A DNA stretch of 60,422 nt, taken from contig CAIQIE010000218.1 in the NCBI GenBank assembly GCA_903871805.1, positions 1 to 60,422 of the forward strand, written 5' to 3'. The notes below the pieces were generated by a model that saw only the letters and a program-made list of their open reading frames with translations, made no database searches and had not been told where the DNA came from. Made by a program: the position numbers and the translations under genes. This document shows positions 53,115 to 60,422 of the stretch, piece after piece (positions within the stretch are counted from its first letter, which is position 1; the number at the start of each line of letters is the position of its first letter). The DNA is from an uncultured Planctomycetaceae bacterium. Its GTDB lineage: Bacteria > Planctomycetota > Planctomycetia > Planctomycetales > Planctomycetaceae.

Positions 53115-54020
53115 CTACGGCCGAAAATCTACCCTCTGTCCGCCACGAGTTTCTTCGCAATCACTCCATGCATGCGGCAAAAAGCGAATCAAATCCGAGG
53201 CAATCATTCCGCGTTCAGTCAGCGCGTCCGCCGCAAGGTCCCCGGCCAGGCCATGCACATGTACGGCAATGCAGGCTGCGTCAAACGCCGCAATTCCCTG
53301 CCCCAGTAGCGACGTGATGATTCCCGATAACACGTCCCCACTGCCGCCGGTCGCCATTCCGGAGTTGCCTGTGGTATTTCTGTACATCCGCTGACCGTCC
53401 GTTACCACGGTCCCAGGGCCCTTCAGGACGACAATGATTCCGTGCCTGTTCGCGTAAGAAATTGCCTGCCTTTCCCGCTCATTTCTTGTTTCGGGAATGG
53501 GTGTCCCGGTGAGCCTCGAGAACTCGCCGGGATGCGGAGTGACAATGCAGGTCCCCGCACGCGGTCGCTCCAGCAGTTTCTGCATCGCAGCCACATTCAG
53601 GGCGTCGGCATCCAGCACCAATGGACACGTCGCAACCTCCAGAAGATCGCTCACAATGCCCACAGTGCTCGCAGACACCCCAAGGCCAGGACCACAGCAG
53701 ACCGCGTGGCGGCCGTCCAGAATTTCCGCAAGTATCTTCGGGGAGATCCTTTGAAGCTGTTGATTTTCATCGACAAGACCGCGTGTCATGATGCAGGGTT
53801 CATGCCCGGCAACGATTGCCTGGATCGAGTGGGGAACTACCGCTGTCACAAGACCGGAACCGCTCCGAAGGGCAGCCATGGCAGCAAGGCAGACTGCCCC
53901 ACTCATGCCTCCCGAGCCGCCAATAATCGCAATTCTGCCAAATGTGCCTTTATGCCCGTCAACTGGTCTCGTCGGAAGTGCTGGCAGTGTGCATGTCTGC
54001 ACGACAGGAACATTCACCAT
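53115..54020 (-). CDS. nnrD: ADP-dependent NAD(P)H-hydrate dehydratase
   Basis: 301 residues, ribokinase-like fold. It has HKGTFGRIAIIGGSGGMSGAV-type opening (about 24-44; GSxxxxGA), AALRSGSGLVTAVVP, CGPGLGVS, LVLDADALNVAA (catalytic Asp region), VTPHPGEFSRLTG and NTTGNSGMATGGSGDVLSGI, the family's nucleotide-binding GxGDVLxG end. It repairs hydrated NAD(P)H (NAD(P)HX) in an ADP-dependent way. The NnrE epimerase domain found fused in many bacteria is absent. ATG 54020 has AAGGGGGAA five bases upstream; the open frame to 54245 overlaps the preceding flavoprotein gene and is rejected. Same strand as the flavoprotein, 184 bases apart. Confidence 0.9.
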   Translation of the reverse strand: MVNVPVVQTCTLPALPTRPVDGHKGTFGRIAIIGGSGGMSGAVCLAAMAALRSGSGLVTAVVPHSIQAIVAGHEPCIMTRGLVDENQQLQRISPKILAEILDGRHAVCCGPGLGVSASTVGIVSDLLEVATCPLVLDADALNVAAMQKLLERPRAGTCIVTPHPGEFSRLTGTPIPETRNERERQAISYANRHGIIVVLKGPGTVVTDGQRMYRNTTGNSGMATGGSGDVLSGIITSLLGQGIAAFDAACIAVHVHGLAGDLAADALTERGMIASDLIRFLPHAWSDCEETRGGQRVDFRP

Positions 54021-54204
54021 CAGAATTCCCCCTTCGCTGAACACTGTTTGACCAGAAGCTGCCAGGTTGCAGCCGGCGGTGCCTGGCAACATTTCTGATC
54101 GCTCTTCCGCCAGCGACAAAATGTTTCCTGCCGTTCCGACAAATCTCGCTCTATTCGGTCTTCCCGCAAGTACCGATTTGCCAGCCAATTTGCCCGTTCT
54201 TCTT

Positions 54205-55881
54205 TCAATTCTCCGGAAAGATTCGTCGCCGCAGAGTTGCTCCACCCGTGAGATTTACAACTCGGCGAAATCCACTCTGACGCAGAATTCGCTGAGCCAC
54301 ATGTCCTCGAATGCCAACTCCGCAACTGACGACCGTCGGCTGCTCCGGGTTCAGCTCCCCAAGGCGATCGCGGAGTTCATCCACGGGGATTGCAATGACA
54401 CTGGCGCAACCAGTCAATGGCGTCGCCGAGATCTCCTTTGACGTTCGTACATCCACCACCTGCCAGCCGGAAAGGTCGGCATCAGCATCCAGCATCTCAC
54501 CAAAGCCGTCCATCTCATTGATCGCCGTAAATGCCGCCTGATGAATAGGGTCTTTAGCCGAACCAAATGGCGGTGCGTAAGCCAGATCCAGGCCAGCCAG
54601 GTCCCGAACCGTCGCGCCGAATGCCATCGCTGTGGCGATGACATCGATTCGTTTATCACTCCCGTCCTGCCCGACAGCCTGCGCTCCCAACACGCGACCG
54701 CTCGTCGGACAATACACCAGCTTCAGAGTCAATGGCTGTGCGTTTGGATAATATCCGGCATGCTGTCCCGCAATCACGGTCACACTGCGACACACAATCC
54801 CTGCGAATCTGGCGGATTTCACAGTCATACCGGTCATAGCGGCCGTCTGCTCAAACACACGAACGATCGCCGTTCCCAGGACCGGAGCCATGGCAGAACT
54901 GTGGCCGAGGGCTGCGTGCTCACCAGCAAGTCGCCCCGCACGATTCGCAGGGCCGGCCAGCGCAATGCGCATCGACTGTCCGGTCGGCCGGAACACATAC
55001 TCAACTGCGTCTCCGACGGCATAAATTTCCGGATCGGATGTCTGCTGGAATGCATTCGTCGCGATGCCGCCAGTTTTGCCCATCGTCAGACCGGCGTCCT
55101 GCGCCAGCTTCGTGTTCGGGCGGACTCCCATACCCAGAATCACCAGACTTCCCTCAAGTTGCTGGCCATTGTCCAGTTCGACGCCAGTCGTGTTTCCATT
55201 CTGAGTGAGAATCCGCTTCAGCCCACTGCCACAATACACATCGACCTTCGCTTGTTTCAGTTGCTGCGTCAGTGTCGTCACCATCTCGGGGTCCATTTGC
55301 GGCAAAACCTGCGTCTGCAGTTCCACCAGCGAGACCCGAAACTCGCGTTTGACAAGCTGCTCAACCATTTCAAGGCCGATATATCCCGCGCCGATCACAA
55401 TCGCACGACGGCTGGGCCCCGCGGTTGCCCCAACGGCCAGACAGATACGATCCATATCCGCAATGCTGCGCAGAGAATAAACGCCCGACGCATCCACGCC
55501 TTCAACCCGAGGCACAATCGGTGCTGCTCCGGGCGAAAGAATCAACCGGTCATAAGGAATGTCATACTCTTTTTCCCCGGCGTGAGATCGCACTCGCACA
55601 ATTTTGGCGGCCCGATCAATACGGATCGCTTCCGTGCGTTCCCGCACATCCAGCCGAAATCTTTTCCGGAGCATCTGTGCTGTCGCCACCAGGAGTCGGG
55701 ACCGTTCAGTAATTTCCCCCCCAATGTGGTATGGCATTCCGCAGTTGGCAAAAGAAACGTATTCGTCCTTTTCAAGGAGAATGATTTCTGCATGCTCGTT
55801 GCAGCGACGCGCTCTGGTTGCAGCCGACGCACCCCCCGCAACGCCGCCAACAATCACAATCCGAAGTCGCGTTTCTGACAT
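54205..55881 (-). CDS. CoA-disulfide-reductase-like flavoprotein with rhodanese domain
   Basis: 558 residues. FAD dinucleotide fold RIVIVGGVAGGASAATRARR; the redox Cys in YVSFANCGMPYHIGG (about 43), as in CoA-disulfide reductase/NADH oxidase; NAD-binding AIVIGAGYIGLEMVEQLV; FAD site EIYAVGDAVE. The dimerisation domain has GTAIVRVFEQTAAMTGMT and PTSGRVLGAQAVG. A C-terminal rhodanese module (about 460-558) has the active loop CGVGIRG, with a Cys as sulfur acceptor. Such fusions reduce CoA disulfides, persulfides or polysulfides; which one is not shown here. ATG 55881 has AAGGACG upstream; an in-frame start 29 codons earlier is unlikely. It precedes nnrD and follows the ABC genes on the same strand. 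Confidence 0.88.
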   Translation of the reverse strand: MSETRLRIVIVGGVAGGASAATRARRCNEHAEIILLEKDEYVSFANCGMPYHIGGEITERSRLLVATAQMLRKRFRLDVRERTEAIRIDRAAKIVRVRSHAGEKEYDIPYDRLILSPGAAPIVPRVEGVDASGVYSLRSIADMDRICLAVGATAGPSRRAIVIGAGYIGLEMVEQLVKREFRVSLVELQTQVLPQMDPEMVTTLTQQLKQAKVDVYCGSGLKRILTQNGNTTGVELDNGQQLEGSLVILGMGVRPNTKLAQDAGLTMGKTGGIATNAFQQTSDPEIYAVGDAVEYVFRPTGQSMRIALAGPANRAGRLAGEHAALGHSSAMAPVLGTAIVRVFEQTAAMTGMTVKSARFAGIVCRSVTVIAGQHAGYYPNAQPLTLKLVYCPTSGRVLGAQAVGQDGSDKRIDVIATAMAFGATVRDLAGLDLAYAPPFGSAKDPIHQAAFTAINEMDGFGEMLDADADLSGWQVVDVRTSKEISATPLTGCASVIAIPVDELRDRLGELNPEQPTVVSCGVGIRGHVAQRILRQSGFRRVVNLTGGATLRRRIFPEN

Positions 55882-56006
55882 CTTTTCGTCCTTACGATTC
55901 TTTGGCCCCAGCACGAACTTTGCCTCGCGGCCACCGCCCGGACCGTGGAAATCCCGGTTGACGGGCACCGCACTCCACGTTCTTCCGCAGTTCTCATACC
56001 GAATCT

Positions 56007-57812
56007 TTACTGCCGCAGGAATCGTGCATAAAGTCCCGCGTAAACACGGCCCAGCCGAAGCAGCTGCGAATGCGTCCCGCTCTCAACGATCTTTCCATGA
56101 TCCAGTACCAGCACCAGATCCGCAGTTCGAATCGTGCTCAGTCGATGCGCGACGACAAATGCCGTTCTTCCCGAGAGCAGTACCTCCAGCGCCGTCTGAA
56201 GTCTGTCTTCCGTGGCACTGTCAATGCTGCTTGTTGCTTCGTCCAGCACAAGAATCGCAGGATCAGCCAGCATCGCACGGGCAAAACAGATTACCTGCCT
56301 CTGCCCCGCACTGATGGAAGCTCCTCCTTCGCCAACCCGAGTCTGCAAGCCGTCCGGCAGCCTCGCCAGGATGTCCTCACAATCCAGTTTCTGAAGCACC
56401 GCGAGAATTTCCGCATCATCGGCTTCCGGCTTTGAAAAACGAATATTGTCCGCAACCGTGCCGCTGAAAAGAAAGTTCTGCTGCTGGACAATCCCCATCC
56501 GGCGATGCAGGGAATGTTCCTCAATCTCCCGAATATCGTGACCATCAATCAAGACACGTCCCGAACTGGCGAGGTAGAACTTTGCCACAAGATTGATTAT
56601 CGAAGATTTACCGCTGCCTGTGTGTCCGGCCAGTGCAATCATCTGGCCCGGACGCACTTCAAAAGAAACATTTCGCAGCACCGGCTTGTCCGGATCATAG
56701 CCGAACGTGACGTTGCGAAATTCCACATGTCCCCGAACATGCTTCAGACGCACAGGATCCGGGACATCCTGCCATTCCGGAACGGTATCCAGCAGCCGAT
56801 ACAGCCTCTCTGCCCCGGCCATCGCTGTCATTGCCTGGTTGTACTGGTTACCCAGAACGGAAATGGGTGCAAAAAAAAGATTGGCCATGAAAAAGAAGCC
56901 GACTACGTCCCCGATATCTGTTGTAAATCCGGGGGTCAGCACCCGATACCCACCGACCAGCAACAGTACCGACATAAAGATCTGACTGTTCATTTCCAGC
57001 AGTGGAAGAAACATTCCCTGAATGTTCAGTACCTTCGTGTTGAACACAGAATGATCGGTCGCCAGATCTGCAAAGATCCTTGAGTTTTCGTGCTGACGCA
57101 CAAACCCCTGAGTCACCCGAATGCCCACGACAGATTCCACCAGCGTCGCGGTCACACGACTGAATGACTCCCGCATATTCCTCAGCGAAGTGCTCATCTG
57201 CCGATGAAAGTGCCGATTGATACCCCAGATTACCGGCACAAGCCCCAGCACAATCAGGAACAGCGACCAGTCGTACCAGATCATCGCCGCAGCCGCGATT
57301 CCCATCTGGATAAACTGCACCAGGGTCACATAAAACACTTCCTGGACGCCAATTCGAATGTCTTCCATATCGGATGTCATGCGACTGATGACACGCCCGA
57401 TTCGATTTGTATGAAACCATCGCATCGGCATCTGCTGCATATGGCGAAATAACCGAGACCGCAGGTCACCAACCACAGCTTCACCCAGTTCCAGTGCCAG
57501 CTTCTGCCGATAGTGCATGACAATCTGTGTCGAGACCGCCAGCGCTGCAAATCCCAATGCCCCCTGGATCACTCCGGTCAGATCGTGCCGAGCCACAGGC
57601 CCCCGAATCACGGCCGCGAGAACCCACGTCAGTGCCGGTAACTGTATGGCCCGCAGAATCACACAAATCAGCAGCCAGAAGCGTCTCCCGCTGTACGCCC
57701 GTGTTGACTCAAACAGTCGAGCGATCAGACGAAATTCGAGGGGCCGCTGACGCACTTCCTCGCGTTCAATGTGCCGGGTCAGCGTTCTCTTCAGTACTGC
57801 AGCGTCTGACAT
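56007..57812 (-). CDS. ABC exporter half-transporter (consensus Walker B subunit)
   Basis: 601 residues: a six-helix exporter transmembrane domain (about 45-325; MPMRWFHTNRIGRVISRMTS is the first coupling region) and an ATPase domain. Walker A is GHTGSGKSS, the Q-loop region IVQQQNFLFSGTVADNIRF, the ABC signature SISAGQRQ (degenerate against LSGGQ), Walker B AILVLDEATSSID with the catalytic Glu, and the H-loop VAHRLST. It exports an unknown lipid, peptide or drug. The degenerate signature fits a partner whose Walker B is altered, as in the neighbouring gene. 158 bases after that gene, same strand. Confidence 0.93.
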   Translation of the reverse strand: MSDAAVLKRTLTRHIEREEVRQRPLEFRLIARLFESTRAYSGRRFWLLICVILRAIQLPALTWVLAAVIRGPVARHDLTGVIQGALGFAALAVSTQIVMHYRQKLALELGEAVVGDLRSRLFRHMQQMPMRWFHTNRIGRVISRMTSDMEDIRIGVQEVFYVTLVQFIQMGIAAAAMIWYDWSLFLIVLGLVPVIWGINRHFHRQMSTSLRNMRESFSRVTATLVESVVGIRVTQGFVRQHENSRIFADLATDHSVFNTKVLNIQGMFLPLLEMNSQIFMSVLLLVGGYRVLTPGFTTDIGDVVGFFFMANLFFAPISVLGNQYNQAMTAMAGAERLYRLLDTVPEWQDVPDPVRLKHVRGHVEFRNVTFGYDPDKPVLRNVSFEVRPGQMIALAGHTGSGKSSIINLVAKFYLASSGRVLIDGHDIREIEEHSLHRRMGIVQQQNFLFSGTVADNIRFSKPEADDAEILAVLQKLDCEDILARLPDGLQTRVGEGGASISAGQRQVICFARAMLADPAILVLDEATSSIDSATEDRLQTALEVLLSGRTAFVVAHRLSTIRTADLVLVLDHGKIVESGTHSQLLRLGRVYAGLYARFLRQ

Positions 57813-57970
57813 GATGTCCAGTTTACTCCCTCAGCCCGTGGATTACGGTCCTGACAACTTAACGTCAGCATCACGACATCGATCAGCCGGTATCAGAAAA
57901 ACGCCTCTGTATCTCATGTACCAAACATCGAAGTCGCCATGCCTTTTGCTCCCCGGCGACTTATCCAGCG

Positions 57971-59875
57971 TCATTCAGAACTGTGCAGCAGCTCTGCTTG
58001 TTCGCTGACCGTAAAGTCCTGACACTGTTCCTCCGAATGCTGACCCTGAAGCCTCGCCAGGTGTCTGTAGTACTCACAGTCGTCCAGCAGCTCTTCATGG
58101 GTTCCCACGGCAGCAATCTGGCCGTCGTTCAGAACAACAATCCGATCTGTTTGCCTCAGTGTGCTCAGTCGGTTCGACACGATGACCGTGGTTCGCCCAC
58201 GCATGGCCTGCTCCATGGCTGACCGTATCTCATATTCTGTTTCCGGATCCACGGCCGATGTCGCATCATCTAGCAGTAAAACGGATGGATCAGTGATCAG
58301 CGCTCTTGCCAGTGCCAGTCTTTGACGCTGCCCCCCGGAAAGATTACTGCCATGCTCGCCAACCATCGATTCGTATCCATCGGGCATCTCCCGTATGAAC
58401 ACGTCGGCCGATGCAATTCGCGCCGCTCGTTCTACCTGTTCCATCGTGGCATCGGAAACACCGAATGCGATGTTTGCGGCGACCGTATTACTGAACAGGA
58501 AACTGTCCTGAAAAACGATCCCCGAGGCTCGGCGAACATCATCCAGTTTCAGTGTCCGAATATCATGTCCGTCAAAAAGTATTTCGCCCGCACTAATGTC
58601 ATAGAATCTTTTCAGCAGGCTGATCAGCGTGGTCTTTCCCGATCCCGTCGGCCCAGTGATTCCAAGACACTCTCCAGCAGAAATCTTCAGCGTCACGTCA
58701 TTCAGAACCAGCCTTGCCGGGGAATAGCCAAAGCTGACTCGATCCAGCTCGATGCCGGAAAAAACTCCGGAAAGCCCCCGAGCGTTATCCGAACTGATAA
58801 TCTCTACCGGCTCATCCAGTACTTCAAAAACCCGCTCTGCACTTGAAAGACTCGTCTGAATACTGTTGACAATATTCGTAATATGAGCGACCTGCGTCGC
58901 GAACTCCTGCAACAGATTGGCGAATACAAACAGACCTGCGCCAAGTGATAACTCCCCACGCACCACCAGCTTGCCACCGTAGCCAATCAGAATCAGCATG
59001 TTCATCTGCGTCAGCAATCCCATGGCCGGCTGAAACGCAGACAGCCTGAAGAAGATCGAATTCTTCAGATTTCGAATGTTCGAATTGGCAGCCTCAAACT
59101 GAATCGCCTGCTCATTCTCACGGGCGAAACCCTTCACCACCTGAATCCCCTGCAGGTTTTCAACCAGTGTGCGGATCATCACGTCCCCAAGTTCACTGGC
59201 ACGACGATACGCAGGCTGCACAACGCGTGAGAACAGAATTGCACTGCCCCAGAGCAAAGGTGTGGATGCAAGACAGGCAATGGTCAATCCGGGATGTACC
59301 TGAACCATGTAAAGAACATAGACAACCAGCGTCAGCCCCGTCGTGAGGACACGTATAATGACTCCATCCACAAAATTGCGGACATTATTCGCGTCGCCCG
59401 CAGCCCGATTGATGATCGAACTACTCTCTCCGGCATCATAAAACCGAAAACTCAGCGACTGCAGCTTCTCGTAAATCTGAGTCCGCAGCCGTATCAGAAT
59501 TCGCTGCGAGAGTGCGGCGGAAGCTACGGAGCCCAGATACTTTAATCCAGCAGAAAGAATTGCCGCCAGAAAAACACCCGCCGACAGGCCTGTTATCACC
59601 GATAGCGACGACCAGCCTGCAGGTGGAGAAAGCCCGAGCGGCCAGCCCGGTGCCTCGGTTGGCTTCAGCACGGACCATTGAAGGTAGTCAATTCCCAGCC
59701 CGGTCAGCCCAAGAGTCGCCAGATTTAAAACGACCAGCAGCGTCTGCATACCTACCACTGCCGCACACGGTCGACGGTATTCAATCGCCAGCAACAGTAA
59801 TCGTCGAAGTAGTGCTGCCCGGGATGCTGTGGACTTCCCGCCGCTGTTCGCCGATGCATCCATTCCTTTGGACAC
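57971..59875 (-). CDS. ABC exporter half-transporter (degenerate Walker B subunit)
   Basis: 634 residues: a six-helix exporter domain (SLSFRFYDAGESSSIINRAA near the first coupling helix) and an ATPase domain. Walker A is GPTGSGKTT, the signature LSGGQRQRLALARAL is canonical, but Walker B reads VLLLDDATSAVD (Asp in place of the catalytic Glu) and the H-loop reads VSNRLST (Asn in place of His). These two changes are the classic marks of the non-hydrolysing site of a heterodimeric exporter, complementing the partner 56007-57812. GTG 59875 has AAGGA eight bases upstream; ATG 59863 is an alternative. Substrate unknown. Confidence 0.93.
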   Translation of the reverse strand: MSKGMDASANSGGKSTASRAALLRRLLLLAIEYRRPCAAVVGMQTLLVVLNLATLGLTGLGIDYLQWSVLKPTEAPGWPLGLSPPAGWSSLSVITGLSAGVFLAAILSAGLKYLGSVASAALSQRILIRLRTQIYEKLQSLSFRFYDAGESSSIINRAAGDANNVRNFVDGVIIRVLTTGLTLVVYVLYMVQVHPGLTIACLASTPLLWGSAILFSRVVQPAYRRASELGDVMIRTLVENLQGIQVVKGFARENEQAIQFEAANSNIRNLKNSIFFRLSAFQPAMGLLTQMNMLILIGYGGKLVVRGELSLGAGLFVFANLLQEFATQVAHITNIVNSIQTSLSSAERVFEVLDEPVEIISSDNARGLSGVFSGIELDRVSFGYSPARLVLNDVTLKISAGECLGITGPTGSGKTTLISLLKRFYDISAGEILFDGHDIRTLKLDDVRRASGIVFQDSFLFSNTVAANIAFGVSDATMEQVERAARIASADVFIREMPDGYESMVGEHGSNLSGGQRQRLALARALITDPSVLLLDDATSAVDPETEYEIRSAMEQAMRGRTTVIVSNRLSTLRQTDRIVVLNDGQIAAVGTHEELLDDCEYYRHLARLQGQHSEEQCQDFTVSEQAELLHSSE

Positions 59876-60262
59876 CGTTCATTTCCTTCATTCGAGCATT
59901 CAGGAATACACTCCACCAACAGCGCGAAACTCAGCCCCGTCGGTCAACATCCCTGCACACTCTTTCCGCTGCGTACACACAACTCGCCCTGCCCTGACGT
60001 GCGATTCCTGGCGTCTGCAAAACGCAGGAACACTCCACGGCCCGACCGCTTGCGCGGGGTGTTCTATCCGGAACAACTACGCGTCACCAGACGAAGTTTT
60101 TGCTCTGGCAGAAACGGCCGGTCAACACCTCCGGATTCCACTTTCATGCAGCATGCAATTCTGCAATTCCTGCAGAAAAAGACGCTCACACGCAGCTGCT
60201 TACAGCACGCTATCGCGAATTGACAGCCGGCCGACATTCAGCGGAAAAGTGTACGATTCACC
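59876..60262. other. Intergenic region before the right-edge gene
   Basis: About 390 bases with no recognised gene. Plus-strand frames crossing it lack domains. It must hold the promoter for the ABC gene unless that is read through from the edge gene. Confidence 0.4.
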
Positions 60263-60422
60263 TCAGGCAGCACGCGTTTCCCGACACAGGTCGGCTACAC
60301 GCTGTGACTCTGTAATCCGAGTCATCAGCAGTTCCGCGACTCGCCTGCTGGCACCGGGCTGAGCGGCCTTCGCGGCGAGATCTCGCATGGCCTGTGCGCG
60401 AGCCGCCAGAATCGACGGATCA
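60263..60422 (-). CDS. C-terminal end of an unidentified protein (partial)
   Basis: The minus strand is open from the right edge to TGA at 60263-60265, 52 residues (DPSILAARAQAMRDLAAKAA, ASRRVAELLMTRITESQR and so on). The Ala/Arg-rich helical end resembles the last helix of MurG-like GT28 glycosyltransferases, but this short piece cannot prove it. The N-terminus lies outside the window. Confidence 0.45.
   Translation of the reverse strand, partial: DPSILAARAQAMRDLAAKAAQPGASRRVAELLMTRITESQRVADLCRETRAA

Noticed and set aside
52609-53160. 183-codon minus-strand frame upstream of the Rieske gene
   Set aside because: Arg/Ser-rich, no recognisable domain, no ribosome site, and overlaps the nnrD 3' end.
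54541-55878. 445-codon plus-strand frame
   Set aside because: Antisense to the flavoprotein gene, whose motifs are complete on the minus strand.

Overview
The window looks like chromosomal DNA of a planctomycete (Planctomycetota). This rests on the combination of a Cys-type sulfatase, a PEP-CTERM/exosortase pair, Gly-rich PilM/N/O-like proteins, an EF-hand secreted protein, remnants of a formylglycine-generating-enzyme-domain protein, and a very large multihaem cytochrome inside a bc-complex/cytochrome oxidase cluster. I see no rRNA, tRNA, CRISPR array or prophage. Species-level placement is not possible from sequence alone.

Layout. 0-5.9 kb: four minus-strand genes (partial TMTC-like membrane protein, secreted hypothetical, polytopic glycosyltransferase-like protein, nucleoside:H+ symporter). 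5.9-8.6 kb: a decayed stretch with an IS1380-family transposase remnant abutting the wreck of an FGE-domain gene. 8.7-15.7 kb: a surface-polymer/protein-sorting block with a GT4 glycosyltransferase and an exosortase-like membrane domain fused to a long TPR region (both minus), divergent from a repeat-rich secreted protein that ends in a PEP-CTERM signal. 16.3-21.4 kb (plus): C-terminal-haem lipoprotein, SDR dehydrogenase, sulfatase and bioA, the last two overlapping by ATGA. 22.1-29.2 kb (plus): three genes of a type IV pilus-like inner-membrane platform (PilM-PilN fusion, PilO-like, TM protein), all with Gly/Met/Ala-rich inserts, closed by a strong terminator. 29.4-36.5 kb: S9 peptidase, nine-EF-hand protein, larB, trpD and bpt.

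36.6-52.6 kb (minus) is the centrepiece: twelve consecutive co-directional genes for a quinol-to-oxygen branch. In transcription order they are Rieske, split cytochrome b (two genes), octahaem cytochrome c, cupredoxin-like lipoprotein, dihaem cytochrome c lipoprotein, CoxB, CoxA (A2-type), CtaA, CtaB, CoxC and CoxD/IV. The order follows the electron path quinol, Rieske/cyt b, multihaem c, periplasmic lipoprotein carriers, CuA and haem a3, with the haem A synthesis genes embedded. Several subunits carry unusual additions: an Ala-rich repeat N-terminus on Rieske, an extra membrane domain on the cyt b C-half, a coiled coil on the cytochrome, and a soluble insertion of roughly 150 residues in CoxC.

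53.1-60.4 kb (minus): NAD(P)HX dehydratase, a CoA-disulfide-reductase-like flavoprotein with a rhodanese domain, two ABC exporter half-transporters whose motifs predict a heterodimer with one degenerate ATP site, and the C-terminal tail of a gene running off the right edge.
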